A DNA stretch of 64,000 bases, taken from Orthonyx spaldingii (Eukaryota > Chordata > Aves > Passeriformes > Orthonychidae). The stretch is taken from the NCBI GenBank assembly GCA_013397795.1, contig VZTJ01002641.1, forward strand, positions 1-64,000. The letters are read 5' to 3'. Positions within the stretch are counted from its first letter, which is position 1; every line of letters starts with the position of its first letter. Positions 40,101-48,601 of the stretch are shown piece by piece. The notes beneath the pieces are model-generated. The model saw nothing but the letters and a program-made list of their open reading frames with translations. It had not been told where the DNA came from and made no database searches. A program made the translations under genes and the position numbers.

Positions 40101-43100
40101 TACTGCCATAGCACTCAGAGAAAGCAATTCAGCCATCAGTCACACGAGAAAAAAAAAGGATATGTATTTTGCATTTGTAATTAAGGTCGGGGCGGGGGGG
40201 CGCAGGAGGGGCACCATGGAGCAGAAATTGGGATTGTGAACTCTTCCAGACACCCAAGACAGCAACAAACATGCACAGATCACAGAGTATTCTGAACTGG
40301 AAGGGACCCACAAGGATTCAGTCCAACTCTTAAGTGAACAGTGAAAAGCTACATCATATTTTGAATGCGTTCAGACTTGAGAACTGCATGCCTTCAGCAG
40401 AAGATGAAGTTAGCACTCTGCCATTTTCTACAAATGAACACAACTAACACTCCTATCCCATTTCAGCACCTATAGGCATAGACAACCTATAGATTCTCCC
40501 ACTGGCACCTCCACCACACAGTTACTCCATCACAGCCATGCCTGGCCTGTACCAGCTGCTGTCTCAATCTGCCCACCAACTTAAACCAGTTTGGATCCAA
40601 AGTAAAACATGGTAAGATATATGATCTTTTACATGATCAGTCAAAAGATATGATTAAAAAATTAAGCATTAGTGGTTCTTAACAGTAGCCCTTTTATTTT
40701 TCCATACTTTTTCCTATCAGTCCACTGGTCCCATGGCCAGCTGTTCCCTCCCAGCCCTTCACCTTTCACCTAAGTAAAGAACTTAAAAAACCTGCTCTGT
40801 GGATGTGCTGGCTTATGAGCCAGACAATAAGAAGACTGAGTCTTATTCTTTGCCTGACAGAGGTATTGAGCAGGGAGAGCTATTAGTTTTCTGATATTCA
40901 TAGTACAACTGAAGAAAGACCCATGAATTTTTATATCTGCAGCATCTTGAGGCATTTTAAGTATGTCATGGATCACCTGCACATTAATTAAAATCCCCAA
41001 AGATGATAAATTTAGAAGGTGCCAGTGCCAAGCTGTACAACAGCTCGGTTATCTCTCTGCAATGAAGGCAGATAACCTGCAATGTGGTTTGCATACTAAC
41101 AGGGTTCTCATCTTGGCTTTTTTCCTTAACTCACATATCAAGTGAAAACAGTCGAGTAGTTTTATTTTTTGTCACCATTGCTTCCAGATCTTTCATCTTA
41201 TCTGCTCACATGTCAAACTACATAGAACAGAGATAATATTGCACCACTCTCTTCCTCTCATACATACCTGCTGAATAGCACTGGAGATCAAGACAAGCCA
41301 GCACTGCATTATTAGCGTCATCCAGCCAGGCAATGATGCAAGCAAGTCACATGGAGTAACTTCTCAAACTATTGAGTCATGGCTGCATGCCTTAGCCTAT
41401 AATTGTTTTGCATTAGATTTAATCAATAGTGTGGTAGCTTGCAGAGTTCTCATTTCTGTGATTTCCATGTGGGAAGAAATAGGCAAGAGTATGACGTCAT
41501 TAATTTAGTCTCCTACCTTATGCAGCTGCTTCATATGGCAGCCAATACTTTGGGGGAAAAAAGTATGGATGTACTATGCTTACTATTACCAGAGTAATTC
41601 CAGGCTTAAAAATCTATTTGCCCTCTTTCAGCTAGAAAAGCAGATAAGAAAAGGCTGAAATACAATGTGGTTTAATTTAACATTTTTATTTTACTGTTTA
41701 ATTTAATACCAATTATACACTTTTAAAATCCACAAGCATTCAGTAGCCTCCAAAACCAGCCACCATAACATCCTAATGCCCCAGAGACATCAGAGGACCA
41801 ACATTAAGGCCTTCCAAATGCCCTAATAAAAGCCCTTCCCTCAGGTCAAATGAGGAAAACCCAACTTGAAAGCAAAGTCTGTAAGGAATGAGGTGTGTTC
41901 TACACTCATAGCTCCTTGATTTCTTTGGGACCAGAAGCTGAGAGATGAGATGTGGTGGGATTGCTCTCCCTAAATCAATCTGGCAGCACTTGCTGCAACT
42001 AAATTAGGCAACCACAAAGGTAACCAAACAAAGCAGCAAGCTCTGAACAAGGTTGTCACACCTAATTAGAAATTACTCTTAACTCAATGCACAATAAAAG
42101 CAATAGTTCAGCTTTTCCCAAAACTATTAACTAAACTGTTTCATGACTAAGATAAGAATAACAAATATTTTCTTCAAGATATTATTTAAAAAAAAAAATC
42201 TAATAAGGCTTTTGAGCCATCTGCCTGGGCAGCTCCAGACTATGTAATCCACCTTTCTGCAACTCAGTCCTTGTGTACCAAGTGCTCCCTCTGCTTACTT
42301 TTACTTCAAACATTTATTTTGGTTGAAGAACCCTCACATGTCCAAAATACACAGAGTTTCTGGACTTCACTGGCAAACAGTTTTTTATTTTTCTCCCTTC
42401 AGGTGACATCAATTTCCCTTTGCTGCAGCTGTGTACATAGTCCCTGTGCTCGACCAGCTTTATACATATTTAAATAATAACTAGTAGAAGAGTAAGCTAC
42501 TTTTTTCATTTAAATCATCATGGAAATCACAGTATGATGCCTCCCTGTCTAGTTCATACAGCTACAAAAACATTTAATCGAAGTCTAGAAAACAACAGCC
42601 TCACTCTATACAGGTGAAAAGTACTGAACTTAATGACTTATTTCTGATGTCTGTTCAAAACCACATGATATCCATCACTTTAGGAAGATGGTAGATTTTT
42701 GGAAATTTTGGAAATACAAATAATGTTTTGATGTTTGATTCACCTCTTTGTTTTTTTCTCATGAAAGGCTATCATTTCACCAATGGCTTTAGATAAAATT
42801 GCTTCAGCCACCATCAGGTGTGTTTTTTGGCAGCAATAGATATCAAAAATAAACATGGTATGGAAATTAGCCGCATACTGACTCACACATTCCTACAAAT
42901 ATCAGACCATTTACACTTAAAAAACTTCTCAATTAAGTAAACTGTTAGAAAGGACTTCAAGTTGTGTGTGTACATAACTACATATGTATTTTAAAGAAGA
43001 GTCAAGTACTACAAAGTAGATTTTTCTCTGTGTGCATACATAAATAAGCATTTTACACAAGATTTGAGAAGTGCAAAGTATGTTTCCTTTCACATTATGT

Positions 43101-44287
43101 GAAACTACTAGAAATTTTACAGAAGTTACCATCACCTACGGAGCAGTACTGCTCATCTCAGTACTAGGAAGTGCAACAGAGGCAAAAGAAAACATAAATA
43201 TTTATATATCACACGTTCAAAATGCAGCTGCTAAACCACAGTGAATTGAAGTCACAGCACTGATGTACACATACGAGTATGTGTATGCACACATATACAG
43301 GACAGAACTCTCAGCATTGGCTAAACATGCTATAACAATCTCACCCTGCAGAGCAAACATCAGCAATCTGGTAATTCTATCACCATTCTCTACTACTCTG
43401 CAATGCCTCAAAAAAAAAACCCAAAAAAACCCAAAGAAACCCCAATTAACAGAAATCCACTAGTTTTAGAAATAAGATCTTATTTCCTGAGAAGCAGCTG
43501 GCCTGCTCCTGAACTGCTGAAAGCCATTAGATGAGGAACAGGGCCCAGAAGGCTGAAGTCCCTCTTTCTTCACGGATTTTAAATACTGCATTTAAAAACG
43601 CAATATAAAATCCCAGGCAGAATCCCTGACAACCCACTAAGCACACTGATATCTTAGTAATCTAATCTATCAATTTGTGGGGGGGCAGGGGGCGGTATGG
43701 TTGTCTGGGGTTTTTGGTTTTTTTTTTTTTTCAGGATTTAAACGCTTTACTCAGTAAGGTCAGGACAACAATGACACAACACCTCACCTTCCCAGCCCTG
43801 CACCTGTGAGCTAACCAACCCTCCCGTAAGTGAGGGCGAGGGTGCCGAGGCTACGGGACGGCTGATGGCCGAAGCGGCTCAGCCCACCTGCCGCCGCCCA
43901 CCACTCCGGCGCCGGCGGCCAGCGAGAGCGGATCCCCGCTGTCCCACGAGAACCCCGAACGCTGAGGGGGACAGAGGCGCCGGGGAGGGTCAGGGCCGCT
44001 GAGATAAAGGAACGCCTCAGCCGCTCCCAGGGGCAAGGCCGAAATGCCGTGCCGGGGCAGCGCTGCGTCCCCCTCGAGAGCCAGGGGGATGCTGCGGAGC
44101 AAGGAAGACCTTTGCTCCCAGGCCGTGCTCCGGTCCACCTCGCTCCGGCCCGCCCGACGCGGACGGTGGAGGGGGCCCGGCCCGAGGAGAGTTTACATTT
44201 ACCTGCAGGGCTCCCGCCCGAGAGGCTGATGCAGAGCAGCAGCAGCAGCAGGCACCCCAGGCGCCGCCCGGTGAAGGCGGCAGGCAT
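25078..44287 (-). CDS. EMB: Embigin (EMB), complete nine-exon coding gene
   Basis: Embigin is a type I membrane glycoprotein of the basigin/embigin immunoglobulin family. It escorts monocarboxylate transporters, notably MCT2, to the plasma membrane and contributes to adhesion. Nine coding exons join in frame to 332 residues, close to the roughly 330 of mammalian embigin. Residues 1-28 form a signal peptide and 29-81 a Ser/Thr-rich stalk. Ig domain 1 has C104, W119 and C153; Ig domain 2 has C191, W202 and C249 in DDGVYWC. The membrane helix at about 273-296 carries E282, the buried glutamate typical of this family, followed by KKKEK and the family tail motif EFDQIEQLKS. N-glycosylation sequons are at N51, N73, N91 and N206. 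Two stalk exons look duplicated (exons 2 and 3). The tail ends RQRRI, shorter than in mammals. Identity is firm; exon limits are from reading splice sites, without transcript evidence. Confidence 0.95.
25136..27116 (-). other. EMB: EMB intron 8
   Basis: AT-rich intron with a purine-rich stretch around 26190-26335 (including an A run near 26236) and a more GC-balanced stretch at 26480-26710 that I could not assign to a repeat. No extra exon supported. Confidence 0.7.
27117..27150 (-). CDS. EMB: EMB exon 8: 34-nt microexon of the cytoplasmic tail
   Basis: Acceptor TTCTGCAG|GAGG, donor AACT|GTAAGT, phase 1 in and 2 out. Encodes residues 303-313 and part of 314, giving EREFDQIEQL, the conserved embigin tail motif. 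Too small to appear as an open frame; the match to the tail plus exact frame continuity makes it secure. A TA microsatellite lies about 19 nt upstream of it on the transcript. Confidence 0.92.
27151..27832 (-). other. EMB: EMB intron 7
   Basis: Short AT-rich intron. A 15-bp TA microsatellite (27169-27183) lies beside the polypyrimidine region of the exon 8 acceptor. Nothing else recognised. Confidence 0.75.
27169..27183. repeat. TA dinucleotide microsatellite
   Basis: Alternating TA run seen directly. On the transcript strand it lies about 19-33 nt upstream of exon 8, in the usual branch-point zone. Confidence 0.9.
27833..28109 (-). CDS. EMB: EMB exon 7: Ig domain 2 end, membrane helix, start of tail
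   Basis: 277 nt, acceptor TTTTTTTCAG|GTTC, donor AAAAAG|GTAAGT, phase 0 in and 1 out. Encodes residues 211-302. It has the F-strand signature DDGVYWC with C249, then the stretch APLKPFLAVVAEVVILVTT that is almost unchanged across the embigin/basigin family, including the intramembrane glutamate E282. The basic stop-transfer sequence SKKKEK follows. This exon is the strongest single evidence for the gene's identity. Confidence 0.97.
28110..29068 (-). other. EMB: EMB intron 6
   Basis: Splits Ig domain 2. A 106-codon minus-strand frame at 28617-28937 has no Ig or other motif and no splice support. No repeat recognised. Confidence 0.7.
29069..29193 (-). CDS. EMB: EMB exon 6: first half of Ig domain 2
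   Basis: 125 nt, acceptor ATCTTAG|TACC, donor AGCTG|GTAAGG, phase 1 in and 0 out. Encodes residues 169-210: linker VPKIEGKEKP, B-strand cysteine C191 (AVMVCKTE), core W202 (MAWTWYKS) and the sequon N206-G-T. Confidence 0.95.
29194..32555 (-). other. EMB: EMB intron 5 (between the Ig domains)
   Basis: About 3.4 kb of AT-rich intron separating Ig domain 1 from Ig domain 2. No repeats with recognisable ends and no additional exon. Confidence 0.7.
32556..32644 (-). CDS. EMB: EMB exon 5: second half of Ig domain 1
   Basis: 89 nt, acceptor TTTTTAAG|ATTG, donor CAAG|GTAATT, phase 2 in and 1 out. Encodes residues 139-168, including the F-strand signature LGSYSC with C153, which pairs with C104. Too short to stand out as an open frame by itself; found by splice-site reading and frame continuity. 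Confidence 0.9.
32645..33812 (-). other. EMB: EMB intron 4
   Basis: Splits Ig domain 1. Simple AT-rich sequence with T and A runs near 33580. Nothing else recognised. Confidence 0.7.
33813..33984 (-). CDS. EMB: EMB exon 4: first half of Ig domain 1
   Basis: 172 nt, acceptor TATAG|GTGT, donor ATCCA|GTAAGT, phase 1 in and 2 out. Encodes residues 82-138 with the sequon N91-I-S, the B-strand cysteine C104 (VELTCKL) and the core tryptophan W119 (PQVTWKS). The Ig domain is split by an intron before its F strand, as in other basigin-family genes. Confidence 0.95.
33985..36039 (-). other. EMB: EMB intron 3
   Basis: AT-rich intron with chance frames of up to about 78 codons. No extra stalk-like exon was found here. 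Confidence 0.65.
36040..36120 (-). CDS. EMB: EMB exon 3: N-terminal stalk, copy B
   Basis: 81 nt, acceptor TTTTTAG|GTCC, donor CTAG|GTGAGT, phase 1 at both ends. Encodes residues 55-81, beginning GPDVATQEVKPAV, with one sequon at N73 (NSS). Being symmetric (1-1), exons 2 and 3 can each be skipped or duplicated without changing the frame. The likely origin is tandem duplication with exon 2. Confidence 0.88.
36121..38600. repeat. EMB: EMB intron 2, duplicated segment copy B
   Basis: Colinear matches to intron 1 (copy A, 39233-41450) are visible. Examples are CATGCATCACCTGC at 38111 with CATGGATCACCTGC at 40967, AAAATCCC just after both, and AACAGGGTT near 38234 with 41098. Others are GCCTGGCTTG at 37701 with GCCTGGCCTG at 40540, and AAGTAACTTGTCAA at 38471 with GAGTAACTTCTCAA at 41354. 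The offset stays between 2839 and 2883. Together with exon 3 at its lower end, this is the second copy of a tandem duplication. A C/A-rich low-complexity stretch lies at 36505-36590. Confidence 0.75.
38601..39154 (-). other. EMB: EMB intron 2, upstream part between the two copies
   Basis: Lies between the end of copy B and exon 2. A 121-codon minus-strand frame (38654-39019) has no motif, no acceptor/donor pair and no match to embigin. Confidence 0.55.
39155..39232 (-). CDS. EMB: EMB exon 2: N-terminal stalk, copy A
   Basis: 78 nt, acceptor TTTTTTAG|AT, donor TCTG|GTAATT, phase 1 at both ends. Encodes residues 29-54, Ser/Thr/Gln-rich, beginning DPVMTTQDSSQ and with one sequon at N51 (NES). 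Its first 22 nt match the first 22 nt of exon 3 at 16 positions without a gap, so it appears to be a paralogous copy. It has no Ig signature. Confidence 0.85.
39233..41450. repeat. EMB: EMB intron 1, duplicated segment copy A
   Basis: First copy (5' on the transcript) of the intronic segment also found at 36121-38600, with exon 2 at its lower end. Matching blocks at 40540, 40967, 41098, 41270 and 41354 are in the same order and orientation as in copy B. A CR1 scrap (40276-40332) and a G-rich run near 40186-40218 lie in this copy only, which helps explain the length differences. The outer limit near 41450 is where I can no longer follow the match. Confidence 0.75.
40276..40332 (-). mobile_element. 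CR1 LINE 3'-end scrap
   Basis: The plus strand reads ATCACAGAGTATTCTGAACT, then GGAAGGGACCCACAAGGATT and GTCCAACTCT, the reverse complement of a CR1 3' end. Very short, minus orientation. Lies in EMB intron 1. Confidence 0.8.
41451..43800 (-). other. EMB: EMB intron 1, remaining part
   Basis: AT-rich intron up to the CpG island. Contains an A/C-rich run (about 43409-43443) and a G-rich run followed by poly-T (43678-43732). No exon recognised. Confidence 0.6.
44203..44287 (-). CDS. EMB: EMB exon 1: start codon and signal peptide
   Basis: Encodes residues 1-28 and the first base of codon 29. The ATG at 44285-44287 has CACC before it (A at -3), a good Kozak context. The peptide has basic residues (TGRR) followed by a leucine run (CLLLLLLCISL) and small residues GGSPA, a typical signal peptide with cleavage near residues 24-28. 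The exon ends CCTGCAG|GTAAAT in phase 1. It sits inside the CpG island. Confidence 0.95.
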
Positions 44288-44553
44288 GGTGCCCCCGCCG
44301 CGCTCCCCGCCTCGGCCCGGATCCGCACTCCGCGGGCTGCACCACCTGAGGAAGCCTCAAGCGGGCCGGAGCGGCTCTGCGGGAGAGCTGGCTACTCCAG
44401 CAACGACGGCGGCCAAAAGCAAAGCAAAGCTGCCCCAAATTTACTGGGAGGAAAAAACAAGAGGCCAAAAAACCAAAAAAACAAACCGCCCAGAAGACGC
44501 TGGTGCCACGACCGTGCCCTCAACAGGAAAATGTGCTAAGCGGCGGGCCCGCC

Positions 44554-44604
44554 GCGCTTTAAGTAGCGGAGGAAGGGCGGGGGCGCGCACCGGTGGCTAA
44601 TTGG
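44554..44604 (-). promoter_or_regulatory. EMB: EMB core promoter elements: CCAAT box, GC box, TATA-like
   Basis: In transcript order: a CCAAT box (44600-44604, ATTGG on the plus strand), a GC box (CGCGCCCCCGCCC, 44575-44587) and a weak TATA-like CTACTTAAAGC (44556-44566). Their spacing would place initiation near 44530, about 240 nt upstream of the ATG. The start site is inferred. Confidence 0.5.
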
Positions 44605-45718
44605 ACCGAGGCCCTGGCGCCTGAGCCGCGCGGGAGACCCCCGGGGCGGCGGGAGGCTGACGGGGCAGGTTGGGATACTGGGTTAGGACTTATTTTTGGC
44701 CCATAGGGGCAGTGGCTGCAGGACCATCTGGGCAAACGGAACAACCCTCGGCAGCAAACGGCTCTGTTAGGGCTTGCCGAGAGAAGATTGCCTGGCCCTG
44801 CCCTTTGGCTAGTGATCTTGTGCAGAGCCCAGCTTCGAGGGTCACTGGCTGCAGGGCAGCTGGGTTATACTGTATGGGAGCTGCGGCTCTTTTGCATCCC
44901 TTTTTCTAAATCTCCTGGTTTGTACAGCAGTGCCCAGGAAGCACCATTTCTACCAAAAGCTTCTCAGGTTTTTGATTATGGCTAAGTGAAATAGTTCACA
45001 CTCTTTTTATTTTCTGTATTTTTGTGTACTTACCTAGAAAATATATATGTATATGTATATATATGCATTATATGCTTTTCTGTTTGTTACCCGGTAAATT
45101 ACTGAATTCTGATAGTGCAAAATAGAATCTGGCAAGGTGGCATTCTCTGCAAGAATAACTTTGTGTTGGGGTACTTACTGCTTCTCCCTTCTTGTCAGCT
45201 TCAGCTAATGCAGACGTTAAATTGTGTAAAAGATTTGTATCAATGATGGAAAAAGATCACTGCAAATAAGTCTTTACATCATCTTAGGTCTCCATGCTGA
45301 CAGAGCTGTAGTTTATGCAGAGTAAATGGCCTGTGCATTGATTTTCCAGTATTAGTCATGTTCGTGCCTCCATCTGTATTTTCCAATACCAGTACAGTGT
45401 CCTTAAGAATAAAATCTTCATTCATAAAAACTCCCAATAGATGCAACTAGGACTGTTTCATTAGGCCCTTTGCTGTGTGTTCTAGGAGTTCTCAGGATAC
45501 AATGTGCTGTAAGGAGAGATTGAACGCCCCATGTTTGTTAATCTGCCAGCCTGCTAAAACTGCACGGAGTGATTGGATTCAGAGAGAGCATCCAATTCAG
45601 ATAAAGCTGTTTAGGAATGGTAGATGATCTTCAGCTTTTAATAGGAAAAAAAATTGGCTGGCACTTGAAAGCTGTTTTATCTGAACCAGTTAGGCCTGAA
45701 GAGACTTATCTCTTGGTG

Positions 45719-45787
45719 GTGGGGGAGGATATGGGAAAGGAGAGGAGAGGGAAGGGGAGGAGAAGGAGAAGCAGAGGAGAGAGGAGT
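45719..45787 (+). repeat. Polypurine (GA-rich) tract
   Basis: About 70 nt almost entirely A and G on the plus strand (GGGAGGATATGGGAAAGGAG and onward), broken by only a few pyrimidines. Such tracts can form triplex DNA, but no function is shown here. Confidence 0.85.
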
Positions 45788-48548
45788 GTTAACTGCCTAA
45801 AGATATGAAGGGACTGGTTGATAGTTCCAGTTAGCTCTCCCTGGAATGGGTGAAAAGAAAGCTTTATATTCACTTTATTTAGCAGTTTGGGTATGCAGCA
45901 CCTTTTGGTAAGACAGATTTTATCCACATGGATTGGTTAGTAGAAATGTATGACTAAACACTGGCAGCTGGCACAAATGGATCTGCTAGTGCAGTCCCAT
46001 CTAGGACCTAGCTGTAGCTTTCTCAGCTCTTGCTCAGTGGAAACTGTAGAGGTTCTGATGGAGACAATTTGGTTTGAGTGACTTGGTGTTTAGTCCTGTA
46101 TAGGACTGGTTTCTACCTTTTCCATCAAGTTAACTTTGGTGGCCAGGCAGAAGACATGATGAATACCTTTGCAGGATTCCATCTTATCTTCAGGCCTTGT
46201 CATCTGCTGATAGTACATCCCACACTTAATGCTGAACTGAAAGAGAACAATTATTAAAATGCTTCTGAGGGAGCTGTTTTTTCCTATACTCATGGTATGA
46301 GATACAGAAGCCACAAATGGAACAGTATGAGAATGGAACAATTCAAGGACAACGGAACAGTAAAGAAAAAGGCAAAGGCAGGAGGAAGGATGGCAGAAGG
46401 AAGGCAAAAAAAGAAGCAGAATTTAGAGGAACTGGTCAAGCAAACTGAATAGCTCTTTAAGGGTTTCCATGCTTCAGAGTTTGCCTTAGCATTATAATAT
46501 GCTAGATTAGATTACTCCCTAAGAACTACAGTTTGATTTGGTAGATCATTCAAAGTGTAAGAGTGAGAGGTTTCAGAAATTATAAGGTTAGTGATAACAA
46601 TGATAAAGTAGAATATTTGCGATATTAAAAAACTCAACTACTATAATAGCTTGTATTTGGAAACATTGTCTGGTGAGTAATTAGAAATTTTAGGAAAAGT
46701 ATTTAAATTTTACATACCAAGTCTAATCTATTCCACTTTTTAATATCCAGCATATTTTCCTCTTCTCTCACTCCCATAGAGAAACTTTGACTTATTCTCA
46801 CATGGTAATTACTTGGCAAATGTGAATTCTTGTTTTGGAACCATATGTTGAACCATACTCTAGCGTATAAAAAACCCTTATATTTACTAAAACCTTTGAT
46901 ACAGGGAAATTGCCAATTTATTCAGATGATTCAAGAAGATCTTTGCTGAAATTTTTCATGGCAAAAGGAAAGTAAATGAAACTCTGATACATGTTGATGA
47001 TTGGCTGAATAAAAATGTGGATTATAATTTGTAGTTTTACAGCTCCTTGTCACTAACAACCAAATCCTGTGTTCTCAAAACCCAGTCTTTGGCATTCATT
47101 TATTTCTGTTAATAACTAAAACAGTAAAATAAGCTAAGGACGTACATGATTCAGCAGTTTTCTTGGCTGGAGGTTTGCTTTTTGTAAAATCCACTCAGAT
47201 TGTGAAAAGGTAACTAACATGTCTGTGAGAAGACCTGTGAAAAAGAAGGAAACAATCAAAATGAACTGAAAACACTTGAGGTGGAAGTTTATTTCCGGGA
47301 TGGTGCTTAAGCAGCTTTCAGTATCTGAAACTGAATCATCAAGACCTTATTAAGCTCTAGCTAGATTTGACTTTTTTATGGGTGTGAAATTTTTAATTGT
47401 AAAAGCATGAAAATAAACAGTGGTAAATAGGAGACACAGTTTAGAATTACTTTAGAAATAAGTCTTGCAAGCTGTTCAGGAAATAATTTTGCAAGGCCAG
47501 GAGATAATGTGTTACTAATCTGTGGACCACTATCAAAAGGATGTGCTGAAATAGATGTTATGCAACACCTGCATTGGGGAATGAGTTCCACATTCTGTGA
47601 TAACAGTCAGGTTACAATAAAATTTTGAAAAAATATGCAAAATGTGCATATTTCTGAGAGCCCAAGTAATACACTGAGTGCTAGTACAAGACTACAAACC
47701 AGACTTTTATTATATCCTCCAAACATTTATATTTTGCTTGCTCTCTTTTAAGGATTTAATGAAACAGAAGTCTTGTCTGGATTTAAAATTACAGGCCAGA
47801 TTATGCAATCTTCATATTCTGCAATTGCCTTCACTGTGCTGTCTGCATCCTGCTGAGTAGTTGTAAATCCAAATATCTCTTGCTACCTCCTCAAAGGCAA
47901 TTTGCAAGATTAAGCATATAATCTCTGTTGAGAATTCTTCCATTTTTCAAATGTTTAATGTTGTGTTCTAAGATCAGAACTGTATATGAAACAAAAATTG
48001 GGGCTATATTGCCTTAGGATCATATTTTTTGAAAATCTTAGTTTGCTGCTGCTACCAGTTATTGAGATTGTCGATACTGATCATATAAGTTTGTCAATTT
48101 TTACTGTGCAAGGTTGCAGTTTATGCAGTAAAGGCTTTGTTCACATGGCAAACACACCATCATAAGAAACTGGCATTCAAAAATTCATGCAAGATTTTTG
48201 GCAAAGAATTCTTTCTGCCTACCAGTCCCCTGCTTTCTGATACCTAAACAATTTTTTTTTTTTTTAAATGGAAAATATAATGAAAAAGCCATTATTTTGT
48301 TGAAAACACAATTTAAGTTGCAGCCTTACCTACAGACAAGTAAAGAAATGTCTACAATCTGTTAGTTTAATGTAGAATTAAAGTTCACTGTGATACAAAT
48401 GCATGCCACCTCATCACAGGGTTTGCTTTGCAAGCTGTGCTTCAAAATTTGCATAAGATATTTTAAATGTCTCAAACAGGACCAGACTTCAAGGGAGGCA
48501 GTATCCTTCATTACAGTAATATACCTGTAAAAAGTAAGGTAGCCTCTG

Positions 48549-48601
48549 ATCTGAATACAATTTGAGAACTATTACTCTAAATCTGAATACAAATTGAGAA
48601 C
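48549..48601. repeat. Short direct duplication (21-bp match, 32 bp apart)
   Basis: ATCTGAATACAATTTGAGAAC is followed 32 bp later by ATCTGAATACAAATTGAGAAC, one mismatch apart. A simple local duplication. Confidence 0.9.

Larger units (their letters stand above)
43835..44660. promoter_or_regulatory. EMB: CpG island over EMB exon 1
   Basis: Dense CpG dinucleotides and high GC in sharp contrast to the AT-rich surroundings, spanning exon 1, the 5' untranslated region and the proximal promoter. This is the usual promoter type of broadly expressed vertebrate genes. Frames of up to 183 codons on both strands here are produced by the base composition. Confidence 0.9.

Noticed and set aside
43811..44287. 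158-codon unspliced reading of EMB exon 1
   Set aside because: It runs through a good GTAAAT donor; the downstream residues have no Ig similarity, whereas splicing at 44203 joins in frame to the rest of embigin.
44049..44600. 183-codon plus-strand open frame over the EMB promoter
   Set aside because: Arg/Pro/Gly-rich product typical of CpG-island composition; it runs antisense to exon 1 and the promoter and has no motif.
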